From NCBI RefSeq assembly GCF_003955715.1, contig NZ_CP034463.1:8246001-8310000 (forward strand): a stretch of 64,000 bases of DNA, in the 5' to 3' direction. Below are positions 43,216-51,710 of the stretch, piece by piece. This stretch comes from Streptomyces aquilus (GTDB lineage Bacteria; Actinomycetota; Actinomycetes; Streptomycetales; Streptomycetaceae). The notes under the pieces are model-generated. The model was not told the DNA's origin and did no database searches. It saw only the letters and a list, made by a program, of their open reading frames with translations. Both the position numbers and the translations under genes were made by a program. Each line of letters opens with the position of its first letter. Positions within the stretch are counted from its first letter, which is position 1.

Positions 43216-44847
43216 GTGAGTCGACCCCGCATCGTGATCGTCGGCGCCGGTTTCGCCGGGTACCGGACCGCCCGCACCCTGTCCAGGCTCACCCGGCACC
43301 AGGCCGACATCACCCTGCTCAACCCGACCGACTACTTCCTGTACCTGCCCCTGCTGCCCCAGGTCGCCGCCGGGATCCTGGAACCACGCCGGGTCACCGT
43401 CTCCCTGTCGGGCACCCTGCCCGGAGTGCGGCCGGTGCTGGGCGAGGCCGACGGCATCGATCTCGACGGGCGGACCGTGCACTACACCGACCCCGAGGGC
43501 GAGACCGGCACCCTGTCCTACGACCGGCTGGTGATCTCCGTCGGCAGTGTCAACAAGCTGCTGCCGATCCCGGGCGTCGCCGAGCACGCGCACGGCTTCC
43601 GCGGGCTGCCCGAGGCGCTGTACCTGCGCGACCACGTCACCCGCCAGATGGAGCTCGCGGCCGCGGCCGACGACCCCAAGAGCTGCTCGGCCCGCTGCAC
43701 CTTCGTGGTGGTCGGCGCCGGGTACACCGGCACCGAGGTGGCCGCGCACGGGCAGCTGTACACCGACGCCCAGCTCCGCAGGCAGCCGCTGCGCGAAGGT
43801 GTCCGGCCGCGCTGGATGCTGCTGGACGTCGCGCCGCGCGTCCTGCCCGAGATGGACGAACGGCTCTCCCGCACCGCCGACCGGGTGCTGCGGGAGCGGG
43901 GCGTCGACGTGCGCATGGGCACCTCCGTGAAGGAGGCCACGCACGACGGGGTACTGCTGACCGACGGGGAGTTCGTCCCCACCCGCACGCTGGTGTGGTG
44001 CGTCGGCGTACGGCCCGATCCGCTCGTCGAGAGCGTCGGCCAACCCCTGGAGCGGGGGCGGCTGATCGTCGACCCGTACCTCCAAGTGCCCGGCAGGCCC
44101 GAGGTGTTCGCGTGCGGGGACGCGGCCGCCGTGCCCGACCTGGACAAGCCCGGCTCCTTCACGCCGATGACCGCCCAGCACGCCTGGCGGCAGGGCCACG
44201 TCGCGGCCCGCAACGTCGCCGCCTCGCTCGGTGTCGGCGAGCGGCGCCCCTACCGGCACCGGGGCCTGGGCTTCGTCGTCGACCTGGGCGGCACGAAGGC
44301 CGCGGCGAACCCGCTCGGCGTGCCGCTGCCCGGGCCGCTGGCGGGGCCGGTCGCCCGCGGCTACCACCTCGCCGCGATGCCCGGCAACCGCGTCCGGGTG
44401 GCCGCGGACTGGCTGCTGGACGCCGTACTCCCTCGCCAGGCCGTCCAGTTGGGCCTCGTACGGTCCTGGTCGGTGCCACTGGACACGGCTTCCCCGGAAC
44501 TGGCACGGGTGCCGGGGGCGCCCGAACGGCGGGACAAGGAGACGGAGAGGGATCGCGCCGCGGTGAGTTCCGGACCGGGAGCGGCCGTTGAGGCAGACAC
44601 GGCAGACACGGCAGAGACGGCAGACGCGGCAGACACCGCAACGCCGGACGAGCCCGCCGAGCCCGCCGAGCCCGCGAAGAACCAGCCGGGCCCTGAGCCC
44701 GCGAAGAACCAGCCGGGCCCCGAGCCCGCGAAGAACCAACCCGGCGGTGAACCCGCCAAGAACCAACCCGGCGGCGAACCCGCCGAACCCCCGGGCCCGG
44801 TCAAGCGCCCCGGTACCCCTGACAACCCCGCGGAAGGAGACTCATGA
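43216..44847 (+). CDS. Type II NADH dehydrogenase-like FAD oxidoreductase with repeat tail
   Basis: Two-Rossmann flavoprotein of 543 aa, NDH-2 family, feeding electrons from NAD(P)H to quinone at the membrane. FAD site IVIVGAGFAGYRTARTL, YFLYLPLLPQVAAG (family motif), NAD site FVVVGAGYTGTEVAA and FAD contact VFACGDAAAVPD are clear. The domain ends near residue 435. The rest is a low-complexity tail with an Ala/Asp/Thr stretch and four nine-residue repeats (EPAKNQPGP-like). The GTG at 43216 follows GGAGG. Overlaps transketolase as ATGA. Confidence 0.9.
   Translation: MSRPRIVIVGAGFAGYRTARTLSRLTRHQADITLLNPTDYFLYLPLLPQVAAGILEPRRVTVSLSGTLPGVRPVLGEADGIDLDGRTVHYTDPEGETGTLSYDRLVISVGSVNKLLPIPGVAEHAHGFRGLPEALYLRDHVTRQMELAAAADDPKSCSARCTFVVVGAGYTGTEVAAHGQLYTDAQLRRQPLREGVRPRWMLLDVAPRVLPEMDERLSRTADRVLRERGVDVRMGTSVKEATHDGVLLTDGEFVPTRTLVWCVGVRPDPLVESVGQPLERGRLIVDPYLQVPGRPEVFACGDAAAVPDLDKPGSFTPMTAQHAWRQGHVAARNVAASLGVGERRPYRHRGLGFVVDLGGTKAAANPLGVPLPGPLAGPVARGYHLAAMPGNRVRVAADWLLDAVLPRQAVQLGLVRSWSVPLDTASPELARVPGAPERRDKETERDRAAVSSGPGAAVEADTADTAETADAADTATPDEPAEPAEPAKNQPGPEPAKNQPGPEPAKNQPGGEPAKNQPGGEPAEPPGPVKRPGTPDNPAEGDS
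44668..44775 (+). repeat. Four 27-bp in-frame repeats in the NDH-2 tail
   Basis: Four copies of a 27-nt unit encoding Glu-Pro-Ala-Lys-Asn-Gln-Pro-Gly-(Pro/Gly). Later copies drift in sequence. They follow a short ADTADTAETADAADTA stretch. The repeats keep the reading frame, so copy number can change without breaking the protein. Confidence 0.9.
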
Positions 44848-46691
44848 AGTCCGCCGAACTCGCCGACCTGGGCCAGCAGTTGCGTGTCGACAGTGTGCGC
44901 GCGGCCGATGCCGCGGGGTCGGGTCACCCGACGTCGTCGATGTCCGCCGCCGACCTGATGGCCGTACTTCTCGCCCATCACTTCCGCTACGACTTCGACC
45001 GCCCCGCCCACCCCGGCAACGACCGCTTCATCCTCTCCAAGGGACACGCCTCCCCGCTGCTGTACGCCGCCTACAAGGCCGTCGGCGCCATCGACGACGA
45101 GGAGTTGCTCACCTTCCGGGAACGCGGCAGCCGACTCGAAGGGCACCCCACGCCCCGGCAGCTGCCGTGGGTCGAGACCGCCACGGGGTCGCTCGGGCAG
45201 GGGCTGCCGGTCGGGGTCGGGATCGCGCTGGCCGGCCAGCGGCTGGAGCGTTCCGGGTACCGGGTGTGGGTGCTGTGCGGCGACAGCGAACTCGCCGAGG
45301 GCTCGGTGTGGGAGGCCGCCGAACACGCGGGCCACGAGCATCTCGACAACCTCACCGTGATCGTCGACGTCAACCGGCTCGGCCAGCGCGGCCCCACCCG
45401 GCACGGCCACGACCTGGACGCCTACGCCCGCCGCTTCCAGGCCTTCGGCTGGCACACCGTCGAGGTGGACGGCCATGACGTGGACGCCGTCGACCGGGCG
45501 TACGGCGAGGCCCTGTCCACCACCGGACAGCCGACCGCGATCCTCGCCCGCACCCTCAAGGGCAAGGGTGTCGAGGCTGACCAGGACCGCGAGGGACTGC
45601 ACGGCAAGCCGCTGCCCGACGCCGACGAGGCGATCGCCGAGCTCGGTGGCCCCCGCGACCTGCGCATCGAGGTGCACGAGCCGCTCGCCGCCCGTGTGCT
45701 GCACGCCGTACGCGCCGGACACCTCGACCTGCCCACCTGGGACCTGGGCGAGGAGACCGCCACGCGTGACGCCTACGGACACGCCCTCACCGCGCTCGGC
45801 ACCGCGCGCGGCGACGTCGTCGCCCTGGACGGCGAGGTCGGTGACTCCACCCGCGCCGAGCTGTTCGCCAAGGAGCACCCGGAGCGCTACTTCGAGTGCT
45901 ACATCGCCGAGCAGCAGCTGGTCGCCGCCGCGGTGGGGCTCGCCGCGCGCGGCTTCGTGCCGTACGCGGCCACCTTCGCCGCCTTCCTCACCCGGGCCTA
46001 CGACTTCGTCCGCATGGCGTCCATCAGCGGCGCCGGCATCAATCTCGTCGGCTCCCACGCGGGGGTCGCCATCGGACAGGACGGGCCCTCGCAGATGGGC
46101 CTGGAGGACCTGGCGATGATGCGGGCCGTGCACGGCTCGACCGTGCTGTACCCGTGCGACGCCCAGCAGACCGCGCGGCTCGTCGCGGCGATGGCCGACC
46201 TCGACGGCGTCCGCTATCTGCGCACCTCGCGCGGCGAGAGCCCGGTGATCTACGGCCCCGACGAGGAGTTCCCGGTCGGCGGCAGCAAGGTGCTGCGGTC
46301 CTCCGACGACGACCGGCTGACCGTCGTCGCCGCGGGCGTCACCGTGCACGAGGCGCTGGCCGCCGCGGACGCCCTCGCGCGGGACGGCATCCACGTCCGG
46401 GTCGTCGACCTGTACTCCGTCAAGCCCGTCGACCGGCACACCCTGCGCCGGGCCGCCGAGGAGACCGGCGCTCTGGTGACCGTCGAGGACCACCACGAGG
46501 AGGGCGGCCTCGGCGACGCCGTGCTCGACGCGTTCACCGACGGGCGGCCCGTACCGCGCCTGGTGCGGCTGGCGGTGCGTACGATGCCCGGTTCCGCGTC
46601 CCCCGAGGAGCAGCTGCACGCCGCCGGCATCGACGCCGAGGGCGTCGCGGCGGCCGTGAAGCTGCTGGTCGAGGAGGCGATCGTGCGATGA
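44844..46691 (+). CDS. Transketolase
   Basis: Thiamine-diphosphate enzyme of 615 aa moving two-carbon units in the pentose phosphate pathway. It is single-chain and shorter than E. coli TktA (about 660). N-terminal TPP domain: AGSGHPTSSMSAADL, SKGHASPLLYAAYK and the metal-TPP motif CGDSELAEGSVWEAAEHAGH ending DVNRLGQ. The pyrimidine domain has GDSTRAELFAKEHPERYFEC and AEQQLVAAAVGLAA, with a separate C-terminal domain. The ATG at 44844 follows GGAAGGAG and overlaps the NDH-2 stop. It is probably a second, stress-linked transketolase. Its stop overlaps the LigD-like gene. Confidence 0.92.
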   Translation: MKSAELADLGQQLRVDSVRAADAAGSGHPTSSMSAADLMAVLLAHHFRYDFDRPAHPGNDRFILSKGHASPLLYAAYKAVGAIDDEELLTFRERGSRLEGHPTPRQLPWVETATGSLGQGLPVGVGIALAGQRLERSGYRVWVLCGDSELAEGSVWEAAEHAGHEHLDNLTVIVDVNRLGQRGPTRHGHDLDAYARRFQAFGWHTVEVDGHDVDAVDRAYGEALSTTGQPTAILARTLKGKGVEADQDREGLHGKPLPDADEAIAELGGPRDLRIEVHEPLAARVLHAVRAGHLDLPTWDLGEETATRDAYGHALTALGTARGDVVALDGEVGDSTRAELFAKEHPERYFECYIAEQQLVAAAVGLAARGFVPYAATFAAFLTRAYDFVRMASISGAGINLVGSHAGVAIGQDGPSQMGLEDLAMMRAVHGSTVLYPCDAQQTARLVAAMADLDGVRYLRTSRGESPVIYGPDEEFPVGGSKVLRSSDDDRLTVVAAGVTVHEALAAADALARDGIHVRVVDLYSVKPVDRHTLRRAAEETGALVTVEDHHEEGGLGDAVLDAFTDGRPVPRLVRLAVRTMPGSASPEEQLHAAGIDAEGVAAAVKLLVEEAIVR

Positions 46692-47617
46692 CGGACGACG
46701 TCCGGAAGGTGCGGGCCGGACGCCGTGCGGTCGAGGTGCACCGGCCCGGCAAGGTGCTCTTCCCGGGGAGCGGGGAGACGAAGGAGTACACCAAAGGCGA
46801 TCTCGTCGAGTACTACCGGGCCGTCGCCCCCTTCATGCTGCCGCACCTGCGCGGTCGCCCGCTGATGCTGGAACGGCATCCGGACGGGCTCGACGGCCCC
46901 CGCTTCATGCAGAAGAACACCCCGGAGAACTACCCGGACTGGATCACCCGCGTCGAGGTGGCCAAGGAGGGCGGCACCGTCTGCCACACCGTGTGCGACG
47001 ACTCCGCCACCCTCGTGTACCTCGCCGACCAGGCCAGCCTCACCCTGCACCGCTGGCTGTCCCGGGTCGGACGGCTGGAGCGCCCCGACCGGATGGTCTT
47101 CGACCTCGACCCGTCCGGCGAGGGCGAGGACTTCGCCCCGGTGCGCACCGCCGCCCTGCTGCTGGCGGAGCTGCTCGACGAGCTGAAACTGCCGTCGGCG
47201 CTGATGACGACCGGCTCCCGCGGGCTGCACGTGGTGGTGCCGGTCAACGGCCACGACGACTTCGACGAGGTGCGCGACTTCGCCAAGGACGTCGCCGACC
47301 TCCTCGTCGCCGGGCACCCCGACCGGTTCACCACCGCTGCCCGCAAGAAGGACCGCGGCGACCGCCTCTACCTCGACGTCCAGCGCAACGCGTACGCCCA
47401 GACCGCGGTCGTTCCCTACACCGTCCGGGCCAGGCCCGGCGCCCCCGTGGCCACCCCGCTGTCCTGGTCCCAGCTGGACGACCCCGGCCTCGACGCCCGC
47501 CGCTGGACCATCGCCGACGCCGTCGACCAGGCCCGCGGCAACCCCTGGGCCGGGGTGATGAGCAAGGGCCGCGCCCTCGGACCGGCCCGGCGCCGGCTGA
47601 ACGCGATGCGGGGCTGA
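46688..47617 (+). CDS. LigD-like polymerase/primase domain protein
   Basis: Stand-alone polymerase domain (archaeo-eukaryotic primase fold) of 309 aa, as in the NHEJ enzyme LigD. Catalytic acids are in MVFDLDPSGEGEDF, and LMTTGSRGLHVVVPV and ARKKDRGDRLYLDVQRN match the conserved nucleotide-binding regions. It has no ligase or nuclease domain, and there is no Ku gene in this window. The ATG at 46688 overlaps the transketolase stop (ATGA). It could fill gaps with ribonucleotides during break repair in spores or stationary cells, by family inference. Confidence 0.9.
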   Translation: MTDDVRKVRAGRRAVEVHRPGKVLFPGSGETKEYTKGDLVEYYRAVAPFMLPHLRGRPLMLERHPDGLDGPRFMQKNTPENYPDWITRVEVAKEGGTVCHTVCDDSATLVYLADQASLTLHRWLSRVGRLERPDRMVFDLDPSGEGEDFAPVRTAALLLAELLDELKLPSALMTTGSRGLHVVVPVNGHDDFDEVRDFAKDVADLLVAGHPDRFTTAARKKDRGDRLYLDVQRNAYAQTAVVPYTVRARPGAPVATPLSWSQLDDPGLDARRWTIADAVDQARGNPWAGVMSKGRALGPARRRLNAMRG

Positions 47618-47708
47618 CGGGAGCTCGCTCAGCCCCGCCCCACGTCCGTCCGCGCACCTCAAAAGGTTTGGCCCGCGAACATGCGGCCACCCGGAGCAAG
47701 AGGTGGCC
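47618..47708 (+). other. Gap before the gas vesicle operon
   Basis: This 91-bp gap should hold the gvpO promoter. GGTTT at 47665-47669 resembles a sigma-B -35, but the sequence 14-16 nt later is not GGGTAC, so I do not call a promoter. Confidence 0.4.
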
Positions 47709-48062
47709 ATGACGAACACAAAAAACACATCAGACACGCAGGATTCACAGAAATCCCCCAAGCGGGCGGAAAGCGACACGACGGAGGACCGGCCGAGCCC
47801 CATGCAGCTGCTGCGCGATGCGCGCACCCAGCTCGAGGAGCTGACCGGCATGGCCGCGGAGTCGGTGTCGTCCTTCGAGCAGACGGAGGACGGCTGGTCG
47901 CTGGAGGTCGAGGTCCTCGAACTCGCCCGCGTGCCCGACACCATGAGCCTGATGGCGAGCTACCACGTCGACCTCGACCTCGACGGGCAGCTCACCGGCT
48001 ACCGGCGTGTCCGCCGCTACGAACGCGGACGTGCCGACGCACACAGGTCCGGCGGCCGGTAG
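47709..48062 (+). CDS. gvpO: Gas vesicle protein GvpO
   Basis: First gene of the gas vesicle operon; 117 aa. A polar, Ser/Thr/Lys-rich N terminus (about 1-28) precedes the conserved core MQLLRDARTQLEELTGM ... GWSLEVEVLELARVPDT ... YHVDLDLDGQLTGYRRVRRY. GvpO is an accessory protein needed for vesicle formation in haloarchaea. The ATG at 47709 has AGAGGTGG just upstream; a GTG two codons earlier is possible. Confidence 0.92.
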   Translation: MTNTKNTSDTQDSQKSPKRAESDTTEDRPSPMQLLRDARTQLEELTGMAAESVSSFEQTEDGWSLEVEVLELARVPDTMSLMASYHVDLDLDGQLTGYRRVRRYERGRADAHRSGGR

Positions 48063-48132
48063 ACCGCCGCACCGACGTCCCACCCGACACAGCAGTCACA
48101 GCAGCCACAGCAGAGAAGGAGGCGCGGTCGGC

Positions 48133-48567
48133 ATGACCGTTGTCCCGGCACAGCAGACCGGCGGCGGAGGCGGCAGCAGTGGCCTCTACGACGTTCTGGA
48201 ACTAGTCCTCGACAGGGGTCTCGTCATCGACGCGTTCGTGCGGGTCTCCCTGGTCGGTATCGAGATCCTCAAGATCGACGTCCGGGTCGTCGTGGCCAGC
48301 GTGGACACGTATCTGCGCTTCGCCGAGGCGTGCAACCGCCTCGACCTGGAAGCAGGGCCGCGCAAGGACCCGGGCCTGCCCGACCTCGTCGGCGAGATCA
48401 CCGAGTCCGGCGCCCGCGGCAAGTCCAAGGGTGCGCTGTCCGGCGCCGCGCAGACCATCTCGGACGCCTTCAAGCAGGCGCGCGAGGAGGGCGAGCCCGA
48501 ACAGCAGCAGCAGCGGCCGCGGGCGCGTAAGTCGACGGCCGCCCGCAGGAAGGAGGAGCAGGAGTGA
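48133..48567 (+). CDS. gvpA: Gas vesicle structural protein GvpA-type
   Basis: Main vesicle shell protein family; 144 aa, longer than classical GvpA (about 70). The GvpA core is residues 17-75: LYDVLELVLDRGLVIDAFVR followed by VSLVGIEILKIDVRVVVASV. A C-terminal extension of about 70 residues (GARGKSKGALSGAAQTIS ... EQQQQRPRARKSTAARRK) is hydrophilic and basic, unlike the hydrophobic shell protein, and may face the cytoplasm. The ATG at 48133 has GAAGGAGG about 11 nt upstream. The next gene overlaps its stop. Confidence 0.92.
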   Translation: MTVVPAQQTGGGGGSSGLYDVLELVLDRGLVIDAFVRVSLVGIEILKIDVRVVVASVDTYLRFAEACNRLDLEAGPRKDPGLPDLVGEITESGARGKSKGALSGAAQTISDAFKQAREEGEPEQQQQRPRARKSTAARRKEEQE

Positions 48568-49334
48568 GCACGTACGTGTACGGCATCATCGACGGCTCCC
48601 GTGCCTCGCTGTCCGAGGACACGGTCGGCGTCGGCGACCCGCAGCGGCCCGTGCGCGTCCTCAAGGAGAGCGGTCTGGCGGCCGTCGTCAGCGATGCGCC
48701 CGAGGGGCTGCGGCCCAAGCGCAAGGACCTGCTCGCCCACCAGAACGTGCTCGCCGAGGCCGGCGCGGACGGCTGTGTGCTGCCCATGCGGTTCGGCAGC
48801 GTGGCGCCCGACGACGAGACCGTCACCGCGGTGCTCGCCGAGCGCGCCGAGCACTACAAGGAACGCCTGCGGGCGCTGGACGGCAAGGTCGAGTACAACG
48901 TCAAGGCCACCCACGACGAGGAGGCCGTACTCCATCGCGTGATGGCCGAGAACCCCGAGCTGCGGTCCCTGACCGAGGCCAACCGGCAGGCGGGCGGCGG
49001 CAGTTACGAGGAGAAGCTGCGGCTCGGCGAGATGGTGGTCGCGGCCGTCAAGGCGCGCGAGGTCGAGGACGCGGCCGAGGTGCAGCAGGCCCTGGAGGCG
49101 ACCGCCGCGGCGGTGAGCAACGGGCCGGAGTCCAGCGGCTGGCTCGCCAACGTGTCGTTCCTGGTGGACCGCGACGACGCCGAGACGTTCCTCGCCTCGG
49201 TCGAGCAGGTCCGCAAGAGCCATCCCCACCTCGAACTGCGGGTCAACGGCCCGCTGCCGCCGTACAGCTTCGTCGAGCCCGGCTCCGCCGAGCCCGCGGG
49301 CAGCACGGCCGGCGCCGAGAGCTCCGGGGAGTGA
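48564..49334 (+). CDS. gvpF: Gas vesicle protein GvpF
   Basis: GvpF/GvpL family accessory protein of 256 aa, which binds the shell protein on the inner side during assembly. It begins TYVYGIIDGSRASLSEDTVG and has VLPMRFGSVAPDDETV and VEYNVKATHDEEAVL, all GvpF/L hallmarks. The C-terminal domain has WLANVSFLVDRDDAETFLASV and NGPLPPYSFV. The GTG at 48564 overlaps the gvpA stop. GvpG follows after 9 nt. Confidence 0.93.
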   Translation: MSTYVYGIIDGSRASLSEDTVGVGDPQRPVRVLKESGLAAVVSDAPEGLRPKRKDLLAHQNVLAEAGADGCVLPMRFGSVAPDDETVTAVLAERAEHYKERLRALDGKVEYNVKATHDEEAVLHRVMAENPELRSLTEANRQAGGGSYEEKLRLGEMVVAAVKAREVEDAAEVQQALEATAAAVSNGPESSGWLANVSFLVDRDDAETFLASVEQVRKSHPHLELRVNGPLPPYSFVEPGSAEPAGSTAGAESSGE

Positions 49335-49343
49335 GGTGAGGGC

Positions 49344-49604
49344 GTGGGACTGATCGGCGAGGTACTGCTCCTGCCGTTCGCGCCCGTGCGCGGAAGCGCC
49401 TGGGTCATCGGACAGGTGCTGAGCGAGGCGGAGCGCATCTACTACGACCCGGCCACGGTCCGGGCCGAACTGGCCCGGCTGGAAGAGCGGTTGGAGGCGG
49501 GCGAGATCGACGAGGAGGAGTTCGACCGGCTGGAGGACGAACTCCTCGACCGGCTGGAGACCGGCCTGCGCTCGAGCGCGGCAACCAACGACTGGACGAG
49601 TTGA
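49344..49604 (+). CDS. gvpG: Gas vesicle protein GvpG
   Basis: Small accessory protein of 86 aa. N-terminal LIGEVLLLPFAPVRGSAWVI is the family hallmark. A long, highly charged helix follows (ARLEERLEAGEIDEEEFDRL), probably coiled coil. GTG start at 49344. The stop overlaps the gvpY start (TGATG). Confidence 0.92.
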   Translation: MGLIGEVLLLPFAPVRGSAWVIGQVLSEAERIYYDPATVRAELARLEERLEAGEIDEEEFDRLEDELLDRLETGLRSSAATNDWTS

Positions 49605-50278
49605 TGAACCGAGTGGGACTGGGCCTCGCGGTAGGGGCCGGATACGTCCTCGGGCGTACCAAGAAGATGAAACTGGCCTTCGCCGTCGGCACCCTGGTCG
49701 CCGGCAAGCGGATGCAGCTGAGCCCGCGGGCGCTCGCGGACCTGGTCTCCGGACAGCTGCGGGACAACCCGCAGTTCAAGGAGATCGGCGACCAGCTCCG
49801 CGAGGACCTGCGCGGGGTCGGGAAGGCAGCCTCCGGCGCCATGGTCGAGCGGCAGCTCGACGCCCTCGCCGACCGTCTGCACGGCCGTACCGCCCAGGTG
49901 CGCGACCAGCTCGCGGGCGCGCTGCCGGACGGCTCGGACCTGGGGTTCGAGAAGGACGAGGCCGACGACGACAACGACCGGGAGACCGACGAGTACGACG
50001 AGGACGAGGCGTACGACGAGAGCGGCGACGAGCCCGAGGCCGAGCGGGAGGAGTCCGAGCCGCCCCGGAAGAAGGCGGCGGCCAAGAAGGCGCCCGCGAA
50101 GAAGACGGCCGCCAAGAAGGCACCCGCCAAGAAGAGCGCGGCGAGGGCCCCCGCGAAGAAGGCCACGGCCGGGGCCAAGAAGACCACGGGCAGGACGGCG
50201 GCCAAGAAGACGGCCGCGGCCCGCAGCACCGCCCGCGGCGCCCGCTCACGTGTGTCGAAGGGAGGCGGTGACCGATGA
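49604..50278 (+). CDS. gvpY: Gas vesicle cluster protein GvpY with histone-like basic tail
   Basis: Streptomyces-specific gas vesicle locus gene; 224 aa. Three parts: a hydrophobic/amphipathic N-terminal domain (GLGLAVGAGYVLGRTKKMKL ... PRALADLVSGQLRDNPQF); an acidic stretch at about 118-155 (EADDDNDRETDEYDEDEAYD); and a Lys/Ala/Pro tail of AKKAPAKKTAAKKAPAKK type like histone H1 and eukaryote-like HupS tails. Function unknown. The ATG at 49604 overlaps the gvpG stop (TTG 49601 is also possible). The stop overlaps gvpZ. Confidence 0.85.
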   Translation: MNRVGLGLAVGAGYVLGRTKKMKLAFAVGTLVAGKRMQLSPRALADLVSGQLRDNPQFKEIGDQLREDLRGVGKAASGAMVERQLDALADRLHGRTAQVRDQLAGALPDGSDLGFEKDEADDDNDRETDEYDEDEAYDESGDEPEAEREESEPPRKKAAAKKAPAKKTAAKKAPAKKSAARAPAKKATAGAKKTTGRTAAKKTAAARSTARGARSRVSKGGGDR

Positions 50279-51381
50279 CCGACACCGTCGGATCCGCGAC
50301 CTCCGCCGCGGGCGGCGCCGCGAAGGCGAGCCCGCTCGGCGGGGTCGCGCACAGCGAGGCCGCCGACCGGCTCAAGGCCGAGGCGCAGGAGTACTTCGCC
50401 GCCCAGGCCCAGCGTCTGCTGATCGGCGCGGGCCGCAAGCTCGGCGAGACCACGCTGAAACTGAACGACATCGCCGAGGGCAAGAGCCCCGGCTTCGCCA
50501 AGCTCGCCCTCGACGGCGGCCGGAAGATCGCCGAGGGCAAGGGACCACTGCGCTCCGCCCTGGAGGTGGGCGCCTCCCGCGCCAAGGAGAACGTCATGGG
50601 CGCACTGCAGAACCTGGGGGGCGGCAAGGGCAAGCGCAAGGGCGGGGCGGGCAAGAAGCCCACCGTGATCATGGAGTACGTCGATGTCGGCGTCCCTCTG
50701 CGCACGGCTTACGACCAGTGGACGCAGTTCCAGGACTTCAGCACCTTCGCCAAGGGCGTCAAGAGCGCGAACCGCGCCGACGACACGACGTCCGACTGGC
50801 AGATGAAGGTCTTCTGGTCCAACCGCAGCTGGAAGGCGCACACCACCGAGCAGATCCCCGACGACCGCATCGCCTGGACGTCGGAGGGTGCCAAGGGCAC
50901 CACGAAGGGTGTCGTCTCCTTCCACCGGCTCGCCGACAGCCTGACGCGGGTGCTGCTGGTGATCGAGTACTACCCGAAGGGCCTGTTCGAGAAGACCGGC
51001 AACATCTGGCGTGCCCAGGGCCGCCGGGCCCGTCTCGACCTCAAGAACTACGTCCGCTACGTCACCCTCAAGGGAGAGGCCGAGGACGGCTGGCGCGGCG
51101 AGATCCGCGACGGCGAGGTCGTCCGCAGCCACGAGGACGCGGTGGCCGAGGAGGAGGACGAACAGGGGAACGAGCCGGCGGACGAGGAGGCGTACGAGGG
51201 CGAGGAAGAGGAAGCTGAGGAGGAGGGCCCCTACGCCGAGGAGGAGGACGAGCAGGAGAACGAGAAGGCGGAGTACGAGGACGAGGAAGAGCCCGAGGAG
51301 CCTGAGGGCGAGTACGAGGACGAGGACGAAGGGGCCGACGAGGAGGAGTACGAGTACGCCGAGGGCGGGAGCCGTCGATGA
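50275..51381 (+). CDS. gvpZ: Gas vesicle cluster protein GvpZ, SRPBCC domain with acidic tail
   Basis: Protein of 368 aa. The N-terminal helical part (about 1-125, ADRLKAEAQEYFAAQAQRLL) is followed by an SRPBCC/START-like domain (about 128-270: VIMEYVDVGVPLRTAYDQW, FQDFSTFAKGVKSANRADD, IPDDRIAWTSEGAKG). The last 75 residues are almost all Glu/Asp with Tyr. The acidic tail mirrors the basic tail of GvpY encoded just before it. The ATG overlaps gvpY and the stop overlaps gvpJ. The ligand is unknown. Confidence 0.85.
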   Translation: MTDTVGSATSAAGGAAKASPLGGVAHSEAADRLKAEAQEYFAAQAQRLLIGAGRKLGETTLKLNDIAEGKSPGFAKLALDGGRKIAEGKGPLRSALEVGASRAKENVMGALQNLGGGKGKRKGGAGKKPTVIMEYVDVGVPLRTAYDQWTQFQDFSTFAKGVKSANRADDTTSDWQMKVFWSNRSWKAHTTEQIPDDRIAWTSEGAKGTTKGVVSFHRLADSLTRVLLVIEYYPKGLFEKTGNIWRAQGRRARLDLKNYVRYVTLKGEAEDGWRGEIRDGEVVRSHEDAVAEEEDEQGNEPADEEAYEGEEEEAEEEGPYAEEEDEQENEKAEYEDEEEPEEPEGEYEDEDEGADEEEYEYAEGGSRR

Positions 51382-51710
51382 CGACCCCCGGCCGGCTGCC
51401 CGACCCCTACGGCCGGGACAGCGGCGGCGCGAACCTCGCCGACATCCTGGAGAGGGTGCTCGACAAGGGTGTGGTCATCGCCGGTGACATCCGGATCAAC
51501 CTGCTCGACATCGAACTCCTCACCATCAAGCTGCGGCTCATCGTCGCGTCCGTCGACAAGGCGAAGGAGATGGGCATCGACTGGTGGGAGGACGACCCCG
51601 CGTTGTCCTCCGGTGCCCGTCGCAAGGAACTCGCCCGGGAGAACGCCGAGTTGCGCGAGCGGATCGCGCAGCTCGAGCCCGGGCGGGACCGGCAGGAGAA
51701 GGAGGCCTGA
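51378..51710 (+). CDS. gvpJ: Gas vesicle protein GvpJ
   Basis: GvpA-related minor shell protein of 110 aa. The core is NLADILERVLDKGVVIAGDI with RINLLDIELLTIKLRLIVAS, followed by KAKEMGIDWWEDDPAL and a short coiled coil. The family caps or nucleates vesicles. ATG at 51378; the stop and the gvpL start share one base (TGATG). Confidence 0.92.
   Translation: MTTPGRLPDPYGRDSGGANLADILERVLDKGVVIAGDIRINLLDIELLTIKLRLIVASVDKAKEMGIDWWEDDPALSSGARRKELARENAELRERIAQLEPGRDRQEKEA

Noticed and set aside
41023..44766. Single 1247-codon frame covering the enolase, LLM and NDH-2 genes on the minus strand
   Set aside because: Only the last 363 codons match a family. The rest is a shadow of the LLM gene in another frame and of the opposite-strand NDH-2 gene.
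47665..47689. Sigma-B promoter in front of gvpO
   Set aside because: GGTTT is present, but the expected -10 position reads CGGCCA rather than GGGTAC or GGGTAT.
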